A DNA stretch of 64,000 nt, from assembly GCA_021030915.1 (NCBI GenBank), contig JAGEMR010000080.1:1-64000 (forward strand), in the 5' to 3' direction. The translations under genes were made by a program, and so were the position numbers. The stretch comes from Astrothelium macrocarpum. Lineage: Eukaryota > Ascomycota > Dothideomycetes > Trypetheliales > Trypetheliaceae. Numbering within the stretch: position 1 is the first letter of the stretch; each line of letters starts with the position of its first letter. Below are positions 10,942-22,599 of the stretch, one piece after another. The notes under the pieces were generated by a model. That model did no database searches, was not told where the DNA came from, and worked only from the letters and a program-made list of their open reading frames with translations.

Positions 10942-12922
10942 GATTGCTGTTGCCGAAGCGAGAACAATTGAGCCTCAAACGAAGGGTTGGCATCCCCGAA
11001 AACATATGAGGAGGGGCTTTTCGATGATTTTCATCCTACTCGTATATATCCTTGCTAAAAGCCATACAGCCGTTGGCAGTTCCGGTGAGCAATGAGTAAG
11101 CAGCTCGCGACAAGCTAACTTGAGTCAGCGTGGTGGTACATGATTACCTATACATACCTGGTTTCATCCTGATCGGATCCAGTTCTGAACCAAACACTAC
11201 ACATTCGGGGTCGTCTATTCACCTTGCACTTACGACCTCAAAAGCGCCTGACTGGGTGAATGGTAGCTAAGCCTTGCGTGGCACGACGCGGGTAGGGTCC
11301 TAATGAACATGCATTTGAAAGCAACAGTGCAATTTTATCACATTTAAGTCAACTAAGAACTCCATCAACGTAGACCTTCAAGTCTTGCTACTCGTCAGGT
11401 TCGAAACAAGCTTATATACGGAAGAGATCCGATGAAGTCGTTGAATCAATATTACAGTATCCGTCAGATGCCTAATGCGCCTGCCGCTCTTGCAAAAACG
11501 GTCCGTTCTATCGACAGCATCAAGCAAATTCAGCATTTCATTCAAACCGATCGTACCGTGTTCATCAGTGTAGACTCATCGCCAACTGACGGGAATACCA
11601 ATACAAAAGAAACCGCACTGAGACGATCATTCCGATCAAACAGTCCGCCGTACTGGTCTACGCACTGAAGAATGACCATGAACAACATTCATGATGTTTC
11701 TTGAGACGAGCGGTTTGTTCGACTCAAGAGCCTCAAAGTTCAATAGGGCGTCAGCCAGAGTCTGATCGGAGCGGTCTCCGTGGCCGACATTGCTTCCAGG
11801 AACCGGTTCTCAGCATGGTTTGCTATTGACTGAATCAGAAGCTACCGCCCAATATAAATGGCTTGAAACCTCAAAAGGCCCATGTGATTAGTTTAGCTTT
11901 ACCATTGCATTGCCAGCTCAAGCTGCACTTCACATCAAGACTGCAACGATCTGCATCCAGTATCAATTCAATGGGCAAGAATCTTGAGACAACAACTCTG
12001 AAAAGAAGCACCTCATCAATTTCATCTTCAAAATCACATTGCTTGCAGACGAGACGTCTGACGATGATGGCCCGCCCAGAGGTCATCCAAAGAAACGCTT
12101 CTCGGAGCGATATAATTTTACTGCTTGCTCTCATATGACTACGACACTATCCGTAACCGATGAACTAGCCCAATGCGTTGCAGAATCGGAAATGATCAAT
12201 ACTTTGAGCTCTTCATGTGCATCCGTGAGCAAAAGCGATGTGAGTTGGATCTCAACTCTACAGCTTAGAAAGAGATAATCGGGTCACTACGCTATTTCAG
12301 GATAGAGGATGCAGCTAACTCAGCTTGACAAGATATCACATCTCATTCACCCCGGGTTCACAGATGGACGCTCCAGCGCTGGCCAAACCCAAACTATCCA
12401 TAATTTAAGTTTCTATCCCAACCAGAGGTCCTAATCATCTGGCACAATCTATTATTCTTAGAGTTACCCACACAACAATCGAATCTTTCCGGTGATAAGT
12501 GATGGTAATCCAATCTCCATCTCTGCTCTCTCCTCAATTAAATGGGCTTGCTTCCAGGCTCCTGATGAAGACGATAGGAATCTTCTGCAAGCATCTCATC
12601 AGAAGACAGCCGATTGGTCCTTGGCCAATGACCTATGTGAAGCTCGCTGCTCTCGTCGATGAGCGACATCCTCGGGTATTCCGGGGTGACGAGGGCACGC
12701 TCGGTCATCGGATTTGAAGAGCGGGCACTGCCAGATAGCGCCTTGCGGACCTGGACAAGGCGATACTGTACGCCAATCTATGAGTATAATGATTGGTGGG
12801 ATGAGATGTTGATGACCTTGGATGACGTGTGCATGATATTGTGTTGCATAGACGTGTTTATGATACGATTGGACCTACCAAAGAGCTTGGATGCATCAGA
12901 CATTAGATCATTAACGATTAAA
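10942..12922. other. Long intergenic stretch, no supported gene
   Basis: Nearly 2 kb with ordinary base composition. Several frames of 60-110 aa occur on the plus strand (for example 11863-12138 and 12659-12988), but none has recognisable domains, and their composition looks random. It separates the terpenoid cluster from the ankyrin/subtilisin gene. Confidence 0.45.
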
Positions 12923-15900
12923 TCAGCCAGGCTGAGCCCTGTATATCTCATCCAGTACTGGCAGACTGTTAGCCCCTGGCTTATTTGACGTATCTTTTAC
13001 AGTACTTACAGCCAGCAAATCGCTCCAGAATCCAATCGCCAACATCATCCAACTCCGAGAGTTTAAAGTCAGATTTATTGGTTGGCGTCCGCCCCTCGAC
13101 GGCCTTTCTAGTGGGGAACACAAGCCAAGGCTTAACTAGCAAAGGCTGGTCCTTCTCCGATGGCTTGTCGCACATTTTGGAGAAGACGTTAGTGATGAGC
13201 GAATAATTCGTCTTCGACGCGTACGGTGACTCGCTGTCCAGGTCGATCAGGATCCGATGGCACGCCAGCACCAGCGAGGCCACGCCCGTCGCAATCGCCG
13301 TGGCAACGGAGCTCCCAGATACCCGGGTATGACCGGCGTCGATGTTCTCACCCTGCAGGACGTACTTTGCCGTGGTTTCGCTGCTGAACTCTGATATCTT
13401 GCCATTGGCCCTGCATGCCGCTAGGGGGATCACGACCGTGTTGGCTTGGTCTGTGGAGGCATATTTGGCAGGCCAGACTTCTTGCTGGATGAATCCCTGG
13501 TCAGCGGTGCTGCAGATTACGACCACTCCAGCTGCACTGGCCTCTTGGATTGCGTCCCAAAGCTCTTTATTTTCCTCAAATAGTACAAGGCTGAGATTGA
13601 TGATGTCAACCTGCTGGCTAACAGCCCATTGAATCGCCTGGACGGTGTTAGAAACGGAAAATAAATGAGAGAAACGCTGCTATTCCAACCTTGGCAACTG
13701 CAAGTGTGCCTGGACTATCTTCAGTGACCTTTGCGATGTATAAATCACAGTGTGGATTCAGCTCAGATAGGATATTCGCCATGTAGGATCCATGTCGGTT
13801 CGCAGCGAGCCACCAATGGCTCTCCCGAGTTCCTGAAAACCTATGAACAAAGCTAGTCCCCATGATCGCAACGTCTTCGGCCTTGAATATGGATCGGTCG
13901 ATGCCGCTGTCGAGTATGGCGACCTTGACTTTTGCATCGGGTGCTCTATCCTTCTGATATCTCTTGAATGACGAGAGGAAGTATTGGAGTCTTGTGATTT
14001 CGACAGGCCGCCTGACTTGTTAGTGTACTGATGAGCTGCGTCCAGAAAATGACGTACAAATCGGAAGCAGAAGGACCTTTTTTACTGTCCGTTCCATCAC
14101 CTACTTTCCAAGAGGCTTCTTTGACGTCAGGCACGAGGCTATCGTTGTTCCATTTCTGGTGAAACTCGTCTATGCACTTCGAAACTAGATAGGCGGGAGT
14201 GGTAGGTTCCTGCCTTTCGTCAGGACATGTTCAAATAGGAAAGTCACAAGTATTCAAAAACCACGCACCTTTATCATCCTGATGTACAGTTTTTCGAGCT
14301 AAAATGGTAAGGAGGTAAGCAAATGTCAGCTTTTATGCTAAGTCTACTGATTCAACTATAATCTTGTGAAGGGGTTGGCATACGCTTTTCAATTTGCAGA
14401 CTCCACCTTCTCCGCACCAGTGGTCTATTATTCCTCTATTACCACTAGAATACAAGTGAAGCTCTTTTACGTCGGGGGCTGCATCTAGAATTGTCGGAAC
14501 GCAAAGATCTAGTCGTCTCCAATCCAAAGTCTGGACATCTAATGGCTTTATGGCCATTGCAATAGCTTCCTCGCTGAACGAATTGGATGAAAAGTCGTCT
14601 AACCTGACTTCAAATACTTTGTTCACCTGATGGTAATCCGACAGCCATCGGAGGAAAAGGGCCGGCTCATCGCCCTTGCAGCCGTCAATGTCGTCGAATG
14701 AAGGTAAATCGACGTATTTGAGGACAGATTGGAACTCGATCTCGAGGATAGGGGACATACTACGCGCACTCGGTGCGTTGCCGGACGGACCTTGATCCAC
14801 AGGGGTCATCTTATTGATTGGCCCACTACCGTACGTGTCAGCGCCGTGAAGTCTCTTTGGCGGTTGAGAGATGAGAGCGTGAAGGTGGTTCAACGCATCT
14901 TCTCGAAAAGCGTTGTACTTCTCGGGATCACTTTCTCTCAAGCTGCTTGCTCCCTTGATGTCAGCCAAAAGGTCACGTGAAGCCTGAAGCAGGTCATCAC
15001 TTGCAGAATCTCTCTTCAGAGAATCCAGATTATCTTGCACTTGCGACAATATTTCCTTGAGACTGGACTGGTAGCCCATCAAGGGGGAGAGATCAAGACA
15101 GAGTTCCTTGCCTGAATAGAATCGTATCGTTAGCCCACTTGTCTCATGAGGTCGAAATGGAAGAGTTGCGCTCGTGGCCTTTTCCACACACCTACTTCTG
15201 TGGATTGCAGTCAGCGAGATTTTCGTGAGAAAGCGTGATGGTGGCATATACCGTCTGTATCGGCGATCAAATGACGGATTCGCACGATGCTGTTATCTTT
15301 GATCCAGATAGGAAGGATGAGATCCCGTATCGCAGTCCTCGAAGCCGGATCGTGGTTGTGCACGTCTGTATTGTATGACAGCACCGATCTTTGGACTGAG
15401 CTTGCACCTTTCCCTGGCTCCTTTTTCATGGCCATTGCTAGTCCTCGGTTTTTTGTTATTATATTTTCAACAATCTCAATCTTGCCCTTTTCGACAGCAT
15501 AGTGAAGGCACAGCGACGATTTCAGCGATATTGGATGCAAGGCCAATAGACTACCAAATATCTCGACGTTTCCGCGATTTATTGCAGCCTCAAGAAGGTT
15601 TTCGGTGACGAGGTGATTCCTGCCTCTCAGCAGGATGGACACAATTTCCGGATCATACCCGAGCTCGGCGTCGCCGCCCACAACAGCTAAGCGGATAATC
15701 TCCATTGCGCCAACAACTTTGTTGTTACCAGCCATTTTCCTTTTTGCAGCAAGCTGATCCTCGCTTTCATCTAGCTGGTGTGCGTCTAGCGATAGGAGTT
15801 CTTTGATGGTAGCTGTATATCCCTTTCCGACTGCAATTGCCAGCGGCGTTTTGCCGTTGATGTCGCAGAGTCTAAGCACGGTGTGCAACTTCTCCTCGGG

Positions 15901-16419
15901 CACGATGCGCCTAGCAGCAATGCTCAATATCTGACATGCCCCTTGCTCTGCCGCCGTATGGAATATTGTCCGGTGACTGTCGTTTTGAGACGAGGCGGCT
16001 TCGGGAAACCGGTCGAGAAGCTCTTCGGCAATTTTCAGCGGATACTCCCAGTCAAATGCATCTGGATTTGCCTGAGCCCTTCCGATATCCTCAATCTCTA
16101 TGTCAAGCAACAACCGTCTTCGTTTATTCTCGTGCCCGCCTTTTTTGCCAACGCCAAACAAGACGTCCAGAAAGCTCCTTTTCTCTTGCTCGTTAGAGAT
16201 ATCTGCTCGGAGCAGCGACTCGAGAGTATCGTTCCATCGCCTGATCAATCCGAATTGATCAAACGATATACTGTCTAGTTTCTTCTTGGCTGCCTCAAAA
16301 TCTTTTTTCCGTATGAGATTGATCACGTCGTTAAGAGTAGGACGCACATTACGATCTTTCGACATGGATCGCGCACGGACGGACGGGCCGGATAGCGTAC
16401 CGAGCATGGTAGGATACAA
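12923..16419 (-). CDS. Ankyrin-repeat protein with C-terminal subtilisin (S8) protease domain
   Basis: A multi-exon minus-strand gene. The first exon (about 16419-15263) has ankyrin-like units (RTIFHTAAEQGACQIL, NGKTPLAIAVGKGYTATI, LCLHYAVEKGKIEIVENII). A middle region follows (to about 14333) with no known domain, ending in LEKLYIRMIK. The protease has all three catalytic motifs: VAILDSGID (Asp), ANRHGSYMANIL (His) and VSGSSVATAIATG (Ser). C-terminal splicing gives an end at 12923. Fungal S8 domains with ankyrins or in NLR proteins are linked to self/non-self recognition. The intron near 15200-15260 (donor GTATAT) cannot be joined in frame to the next exon with an obvious AG, so the model may be two genes or carry a lesion. 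The ATG at 16419 is one of several possible starts. Confidence 0.72.
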
Positions 16420-16736
16420 TATAGGTACTAAGACCCCTTGGAGCAGTCAGAGTAGTAAATGAACACCAAGTTGCGACGTCAGTGGAAGTATGAGAGACAA
16501 CATTCTTTATCGCGGCTTTGAAGATCGCTGAGGTCGAGATGCGGCTCTTCCCAGCTTCTGCGAGATTCGACTTGTTTCAGCTGCGCAGTAGCTATGTAGA
16601 GGCTTGGCCCGGCGTCTAATTAGACCAATACGATTGCGCCACTCCCGGTGAGCTGAAATGAAAATGTAGCAACGAACCATCATTCCCCTAGGTATAGAAT
16701 ACTTCAGTCGTTAAAAGAAATCCCTCCACCATCATC
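16420..16736. promoter_or_regulatory. Divergent promoter, ankyrin-S8 gene / orphan gene
   Basis: About 320 bp separate two oppositely directed start codons. The region has no coding potential. The head-to-head layout makes coordinated expression plausible; no specific motif is claimed. Confidence 0.4.
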
Positions 16737-17639
16737 ATGTTAACCCAAACGGAGCTCCAGACTGCTCGTAGGATTAGTATCGCTGAACTCTCTCCCGAGG
16801 ATGGCGAGTTGAAGACTCGGAACCCAAAGGACGATACCCGTCAACGAACAGAAATCACGAATCGCGGTGACGAAGACACTGCATTCTCTATACAAGTCTC
16901 GCTCGTGACATGCGTTCATGGGTATCTTAAGCCCGATAAAAAGGAACCTGCGTCGCTCATAGTGCTACACTTTGTCATCCAGTCCAATGACAGCTCCATA
17001 GTAAAGTCAGCCAGAACGAGCTTGCTCTTCAAGCTACCTTCCGAAAGTGACGAGAAAGATGCGCATACTACCATCAGCGTCGAGGCATTTGCCCCGACAC
17101 CCAAAAGGTCAAACAAATCTACATCTGAGAAAACGAAGAAGAGAGGTTTTGAGATTGCCGCTGGTGCTGAGGTAACACCTGCCAAGGCAGAGGGGAAATA
17201 CGAAGATGAGTCGGAGGAAACCCATACGCAGCCTTACTTTGAGAAGGTAGACAGCGGCCGGCGCTACGTCGATCCATACCGTGTCAATGACAAAGTTTGG
17301 TGGCGCGTTACTCAGAACAAGAGTTATAAACAAGGGATAGAGCCCGAGTTTAAGACTGCTATTCTGGTTACCCGAAAAGACAGCTCACAGTTTCACGGCG
17401 TGTTTAAGATCAAGATTGACGGAGGTGTGCTGTACAATCTGCGTGACAAGTATGAGGGATGGCGTGGAAAGAGTGTCGTCGATGACCCTGTTGTATTCGA
17501 TCCAACGCTTGAACCGTACGGTCTAGATAATTGCAACATCAAAATCAACGCAGAATCACTCGGTGAATTGATCTCGACAGGTTACATGCTCAGGAAAGAC
17601 CTGTTGGCGAATTGGGGCTGTGTGGATTGGGAAGCATGA
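16737..17639 (+). CDS. Uncharacterised 300-aa protein, divergent partner of the ankyrin-S8 gene
   Basis: An uninterrupted frame of 300 aa with a good ATG context (catcATGtt). No catalytic motif or membrane segment is seen. The N-terminal half is polar, with a beta-rich patch (AFSIQVSLVTCVHGYL); residues ~120-165 are Lys/Glu/Ser-rich and probably disordered. The C-terminal half looks like a compact domain: VDPYRVNDKVWWRVTQNKS, then FKTAILVTRKD, FKIKIDGGVLYNL and VVFDPTLEPYG. It is not a family I recognise. Neighbours (subtilisin-ankyrin, patatin, NLR-N-terminus-like protein) suggest an accessory role in a fungal immunity-type locus, by position only. Confidence 0.7.
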   Translation: MLTQTELQTARRISIAELSPEDGELKTRNPKDDTRQRTEITNRGDEDTAFSIQVSLVTCVHGYLKPDKKEPASLIVLHFVIQSNDSSIVKSARTSLLFKLPSESDEKDAHTTISVEAFAPTPKRSNKSTSEKTKKRGFEIAAGAEVTPAKAEGKYEDESEETHTQPYFEKVDSGRRYVDPYRVNDKVWWRVTQNKSYKQGIEPEFKTAILVTRKDSSQFHGVFKIKIDGGVLYNLRDKYEGWRGKSVVDDPVVFDPTLEPYGLDNCNIKINAESLGELISTGYMLRKDLLANWGCVDWEA

Positions 17640-17922
17640 GCTCTGAAATTGGGTGAAAAGTAGATGATCCCGTCTAGTGGGTATAACAGACAGCTGTGGC
17701 TGACAACGTGTTGTAAAGTGACCTACGTCCTTCAACCCTCTTCTTCAATCCGTAATTAATCCATCTATGGGATGAGCAAAAGGAATCTATGACTCTAAAT
17801 CCGACTACCTTACCCAGTAAATTAACATGCAGTTACGTCAAACGAACACCATGCTAAATTACAGACAGCTGGTTACAGCAGTGAAAAGAGACATTTACAG
17901 TTATTCCCTTTCCACCATTACT

Positions 17923-19698
17923 TCAATACGGGCCACCCTCTACAAGCGGCGGATGCTCACTCTCGCGGATGAAATCTTCTTCATTCCATCCATCTTGGCT
18001 TATTACATCGCTATGCTCTGAGCGGATGTGCGCAATCAGCGTACTAGCAGGCGAGTGTTCCTCCCGACAGAGTCTGCAGATGTTCCTCGTAGCGTACGTG
18101 AACCGCGTCCACTTTCGTTCGTCCCTTATACGTTCGCGTCGAAGCCTCACTAGCTTCGTTGCACACTCATTGAGAGCTTCATGCACGTCTGGTTGCTCTG
18201 TATAGCTTCTCATCTCATCCTCCATGCGCTCTTTTGTAGACGGAGGATTGGTTTTCCACTCGTCAAGTTTCATTTTCCCTATCTCTTCTGGCAAGTCCCA
18301 TCTGTAATAAGCTCTGCCACGCATCTTCTCGGACGTCCTTAGATGAGCTTTCTTTACGTCAGTAGCCTCGCGCTTCGCTCGATCCTTGAGTTCCAGAAGA
18401 CGTTTCACCAGCTTCACATCGGCAAGGCTCGGAATGCGTCGAGCCACTCGATCCCTGCGTAACCTTTGAATACCAGTACCTATGCTAACTAAAATGTCGA
18501 TCGGATGGCATCCTTCTTCGTGGAAATCTCCACCCTCCTTCCTAGATATCTCATAACAACCGATATTTGAGGGGTTGTTGTACCCAAACCCTCCGTCACT
18601 ATACTTTATACCATCAATCTCTTGCTTTCTAAAGTATCTGTCCGCAGCGGATGTAGCGCGTCCAACTTTCCAAATGGGATGATTATGTGCCGGACCAAAA
18701 TTGGGAATGAAGTCGTGCGCCAAGCCCTCGTGGCCGTAGGTTCTGAAGATATATGGATCAATGTTTTCGGCTGTATGCTTTATTGCTATGACAATGCTGT
18801 CTCTCATTAGCTTACCCGATTGTAGTTTTCGCTACCGCCACGAGAACGCTCACGTTTTACACAAGTCCTTCGGCGAAGGATAGTGTGTGAATGGTTGTTC
18901 TTCGTTTCCGGGTGGGTTTTGAGATCTCACCACATCCTCTATTTGTCTCTGTAATCTATTGTGATCATACCTATTTCGAAACACACCCCCCTTTCCCGTA
19001 AAGTACGGTTTTCCAAACACGCCTTTAGCCATTGTATCATAGGCCTCGATACAATCACGCACTTTCATGCGAAGTCGTCCTAGTTGAATGGCGTTCAAAC
19101 TGTAGACTGCTTAGCGTTGCCTCTAGTGAAATACTGTGCAGCCTCGTAGAGTCGTACCCGCCGGTACTTGTGCCCACCACGTAGTCGAAGTAGTGGCACG
19201 GCAGATACCGTGCTTCTGCAGAGGGTCGAGATGCTTCTATATTACCATCTGGACTTGGCCCATGAATGTTAATTCTCGAAGCAGAACAGAAACTCGAGTC
19301 GTGTGGTTGTCCAAAGTTCCCAGACATTTCCAGCTCTGAGATCCTCTTCATCAAGCCTCCAAGCATGAGTAACTGAGCGTAGCCTTTGCAACCACCCCCA
19401 TCTGAGGCTCATTAGCGTTATCAAGACGACGAATTGCTATCTTACCAAGTGTAAGCACACTCTTTCTCTTCCAGCAGTTTGATCCGTCTTGCAGTGCATG
19501 ATTTGGATCTACGTGCGCGGTCGTCTGCCCGAGCGTGGGAACTGAAGCGACAGCAGGGCGAACAGCTGGTGCTACCGCGGTCGTCGACGCCCTACCCGTA
19601 AGAGTAGGAATTTCTGCGTGGGCTTGAAGAGGCTCGTCACGAGATGTTCTCGTAGGTCCTTCTGGAGCAGCATTAGAATTTGCATTTCCAGACTCCAT
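17923..19698 (-). CDS. Patatin-like phospholipase with C-terminal zinc-finger-like motif
   Basis: Four exons (19698-19446, 19401-19158, 19099-18854, 18802-17923) join in frame to 540 aa. The first 75 residues are Ala/Thr/Pro-rich. Splicing builds the oxyanion motif LTLDGGGCKGYAQLL (Gly-rich loop from residue 85) and the nucleophile motif YFDYVVGTSTGG (Ser ~163). The catalytic Asp lies in YSDGGFGYNNPS (Asp ~317), after RATSAADRYF. Patatins hydrolyse phospholipids and appear in fungi as stand-alone enzymes or NLR effector domains. A C-terminal segment (about 487-511, CRLC then HIRSEH) resembles a C2H2 finger. All catalytic elements are intact. It converges with the orphan gene at 16737-17639. 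Confidence 0.87.
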
Positions 19699-20622
19699 TG
19701 GCGCAATGATGCAATCTTCATGATAGAGGCATAGATTTGCTCTGTACTAATGTCTACACCCACCTTATAGAGGTCTGAGCTGCAACACTCAATGTGCGGG
19801 ACGATACCTCCCATTTTTTTCAGCCTGATGGGAGTAGTAGATCGAACCTGTTGCGGCTCCTCTCTTCAACCAGCCACTGGATCGCGATCTGGGCAATCGT
19901 AATGTCACATTCTGCTCGCCGTCCCGTTCAGGATCGCGTCAAAAGGGCAGTGTAGGGTGGTAGATTTTCCCAGCCGCCACTGCATAGAAAAAGGAAGCAT
20001 TACTCACATCTCTGAGCAAGGCTGGGAAAGGGAGACTGATAATATCGTATCACTACATTTTTCGCCTTATTCTAAATGAATGCATCGAAGTTCCGCCATT
20101 CCTGTGATAATTGTAGAGACCAGACTATTATCCTATTCAACTGGGTTCGCTATGACTGTTCAGTGTGGACTGTGGAGTGTGCCGGATCATTGCCGAATAT
20201 GCGAAGTCACCACGGGAAAACGCCGAACTTCGCCACTGTATGAATGCGAACACAAATCATGCGAGTCTCTGCCTCGCCTTCCTGAAGCCATGTGCTTCTT
20301 TTTTTCCTGGGTGTGGATGCCTTCATCTCGTTCCCCAGCTGCAATAGGCAGCAGATACCACACACCAACTTCTCATTTGAATCAATGAGAGTATCAGAAG
20401 CGGGGCACGAGCTAACGCAGCCTCAATCAAAACAAAGGCGAGGTCAGGCGCTCTTCTAAGCTGCACTGACGGAAATGCCACACGAGGCTGCGAGATGACT
20501 TTGAAGAATAAGAAGAACGACATTACCTGAAGGAACCAGCCGATCAAGTTACCAGTGAGGTATATTTCGTACATCTCTGGTTAAACACAAGTCATTTTGA
20601 CCTGCGCCCATAGCCGCAAGCT
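19699..20622. other. Intergenic, no supported gene
   Basis: About 920 bp upstream of both the patatin gene (minus) and the NLR-N-terminus-like gene (plus), so it serves as their divergent promoter. Short frames on both strands lack motifs. Confidence 0.4.
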
Positions 20623-21189
20623 ATGGATTCTGTATCTGTGGTCGGCCTCATCTCATCAATTACAAAGCTACATAAGGAGTTACAGGACTGTCAGGAAAGC
20701 GTCGGCAATGCCCAAGATGTTTTGAGAGATCTGCGCAAGCTCGAACAGGAGTTGGAGGGCCTAAGGAAGAGCCTATCCGTCATGACCGAAGATGAGCAAT
20801 GGCTTATGAACAAAGATCTCTCAACACTGGATCCGGATAAGGTTAGAAGAATCGCTCAAGAGCTCCAAGCTGTGGTGGCAAAGCACCAAGCTGCTCGGCT
20901 TGAATCAAACAGTGCCGTGACAGATCAAAATATTCAGGCTCAGGATTATGTTTCTAACGAGAACCGAATATCTCGACTGCCACAGGAGAGAAGCGCCTCA
21001 AGGGGACAATGGACCATAGCTGAGAAGGAATATCCGGACGATGAGCCGTCTACGGGGTGCTTCGGCGGGATAGATTCTAAAATACTCGTGTTTGATCGCA
21101 AACTACTTGAATTCGACGAAGCCAACTTAGAACGCATGAACGGTGAATTAAGCTCTCCTGCATTTGTTGCATTAAAAGTTGATAGTTGA
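20623..21189 (+). CDS. Short protein like the N-terminal domain of fungal NLR/STAND proteins
   Basis: A single frame of 188 aa with ATG at 20623. It opens with MDSVSVVGLISSITKLHKEL followed by a heptad-rich helix (RDLRKLEQELEGLRKSL). This is the typical look of fungal NLR N-terminal domains (HeLo-like or SesA-type), where a small hydrophobic helix precedes a helical bundle. The rest is polar. No NACHT or NB-ARC motif follows: the 1.4 kb downstream has no Walker motif in any frame I could join. It is either an orphan domain protein or the remnant of a larger receptor. The assignment rests on composition and helix pattern, so confidence is moderate. Confidence 0.5.
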   Translation: MDSVSVVGLISSITKLHKELQDCQESVGNAQDVLRDLRKLEQELEGLRKSLSVMTEDEQWLMNKDLSTLDPDKVRRIAQELQAVVAKHQAARLESNSAVTDQNIQAQDYVSNENRISRLPQERSASRGQWTIAEKEYPDDEPSTGCFGGIDSKILVFDRKLLEFDEANLERMNGELSSPAFVALKVDS

Positions 21190-22599
21190 GCTACAGGCAA
21201 GGGGGCGATTGTGGTCAAACTTCCTCGGTACCCGAACGAAAGACTTTTCGTCTATCTCCAAAGCGGCACTTCGAAGAGCGGATTTCCGTCTTCGCGAGCG
21301 CTTATATCGAAGCGGAAAATAGCAACGAATGAATTTGATTGGTTCACGACCGTTAAATTCTCGTCACTTCCATTTGCTACAAGGGCAAACATTTTCAAAC
21401 GGAGTATTCGCTGGTTGTTCATACTTAGGGAATCAGGAGATTCTCGGAGTTTGACCGAATCATCCGTCTGAGCTTCATAGAAACGAATCTCTTCAAGAGC
21501 TCGTCATCTCCTTGTATTGCTGGTGATGCTCGCGTTTCCAACGACCTGTCGCCCTATTACATGATAAGCAATTTGCTCTCGTTTGTATAGTCCACTGTCT
21601 GATCATACCAAGGCATGGATTGCTTTACAGCTGTCGGGGCGTATTCTATTGCAGCATGCTAGTCATGGGGCTGGAGCCCGCGTCCAATTTGCAACAAGGT
21701 CTCGTACACAGCGCTTCCCCTTCAGCCAAATTATCACTTTGATGTATATACAATGGCTTCCAAATGTACGATATATGGTAATGAGTTTTCGGATTAGCAG
21801 TACAATGGAAGAATCACAGCCAGAACCTGTATTAGACAACGTTCCTCGATCGGCTATGTAATCTTTGGTTGGTTTGTTGCGGAAGGATAGATGCAGTTTC
21901 AACGACAAAGAGGACATTGATGGAGAGCTCGACCTCCACCACTTCATCTTATGTGTCTACTCACCGCACGAGGAATTTCTTATGTATCTCCTTTATTTCA
22001 TGCATAATCATTCAAAATTCAGTGGTGTCGATGAGTTCATCACCATTCTACGTACTGGATCCTCTTGCGCTCCTAATATGTAACGTGTACATTTCAGGTG
22101 GGAAATTTTTGAAAGGGCTCTTAATTCAGTCCAGTGGGTGTGTTGCTTGTCGCTCAAACATTTCCACTCATCAATGCCAGGGCGCATGAGACACGCTCAT
22201 GAGGACCCAAATGCTGCTAGTCGTCGCCTTATGGTGAAGTCTGAATAAGATCTCTTGAAAACTAGTTCCATGTAGTTGACTATTCAGTGGGTTAGTGTCG
22301 ATTATTCATCGCAGATGGGCAACTTAATACGTGAACAAAGGACAACCTAAGTAGAGGTTAAGCGGATATTAAACCGCTAACCTGATTAAGGAACGAGTCT
22401 CGCGTGCATGTTCCAATAAATTGCATACCTAAGGACGTAGGTAGTTCATTGTGAGCCCAAACTTGCAAATACATTACGGATGGACCCTGAAGCACCTCAT
22501 TCGACTTCAAGTAAATTTTGGGAAACTCCGATCGGCTGAAGTTACGTGACTTCATCTACAAAAGCAATTCACTTCCTAACAAACCCACCGTTATTCAGA
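21190..22599. other. Intergenic, possibly decayed coding sequence
   Basis: 1.4 kb with frames of up to about 105 aa on both strands, none with a domain motif or clear splice partners. It could hold eroded remains of a larger NLR-like gene downstream of 20623-21189, but no similarity was visible to support that. Confidence 0.35.

Noticed and set aside
11340..11420. GGTTCGAAA that looks like a tRNA T-loop
   Set aside because: No pairing acceptor, D or anticodon stem could be built around it.
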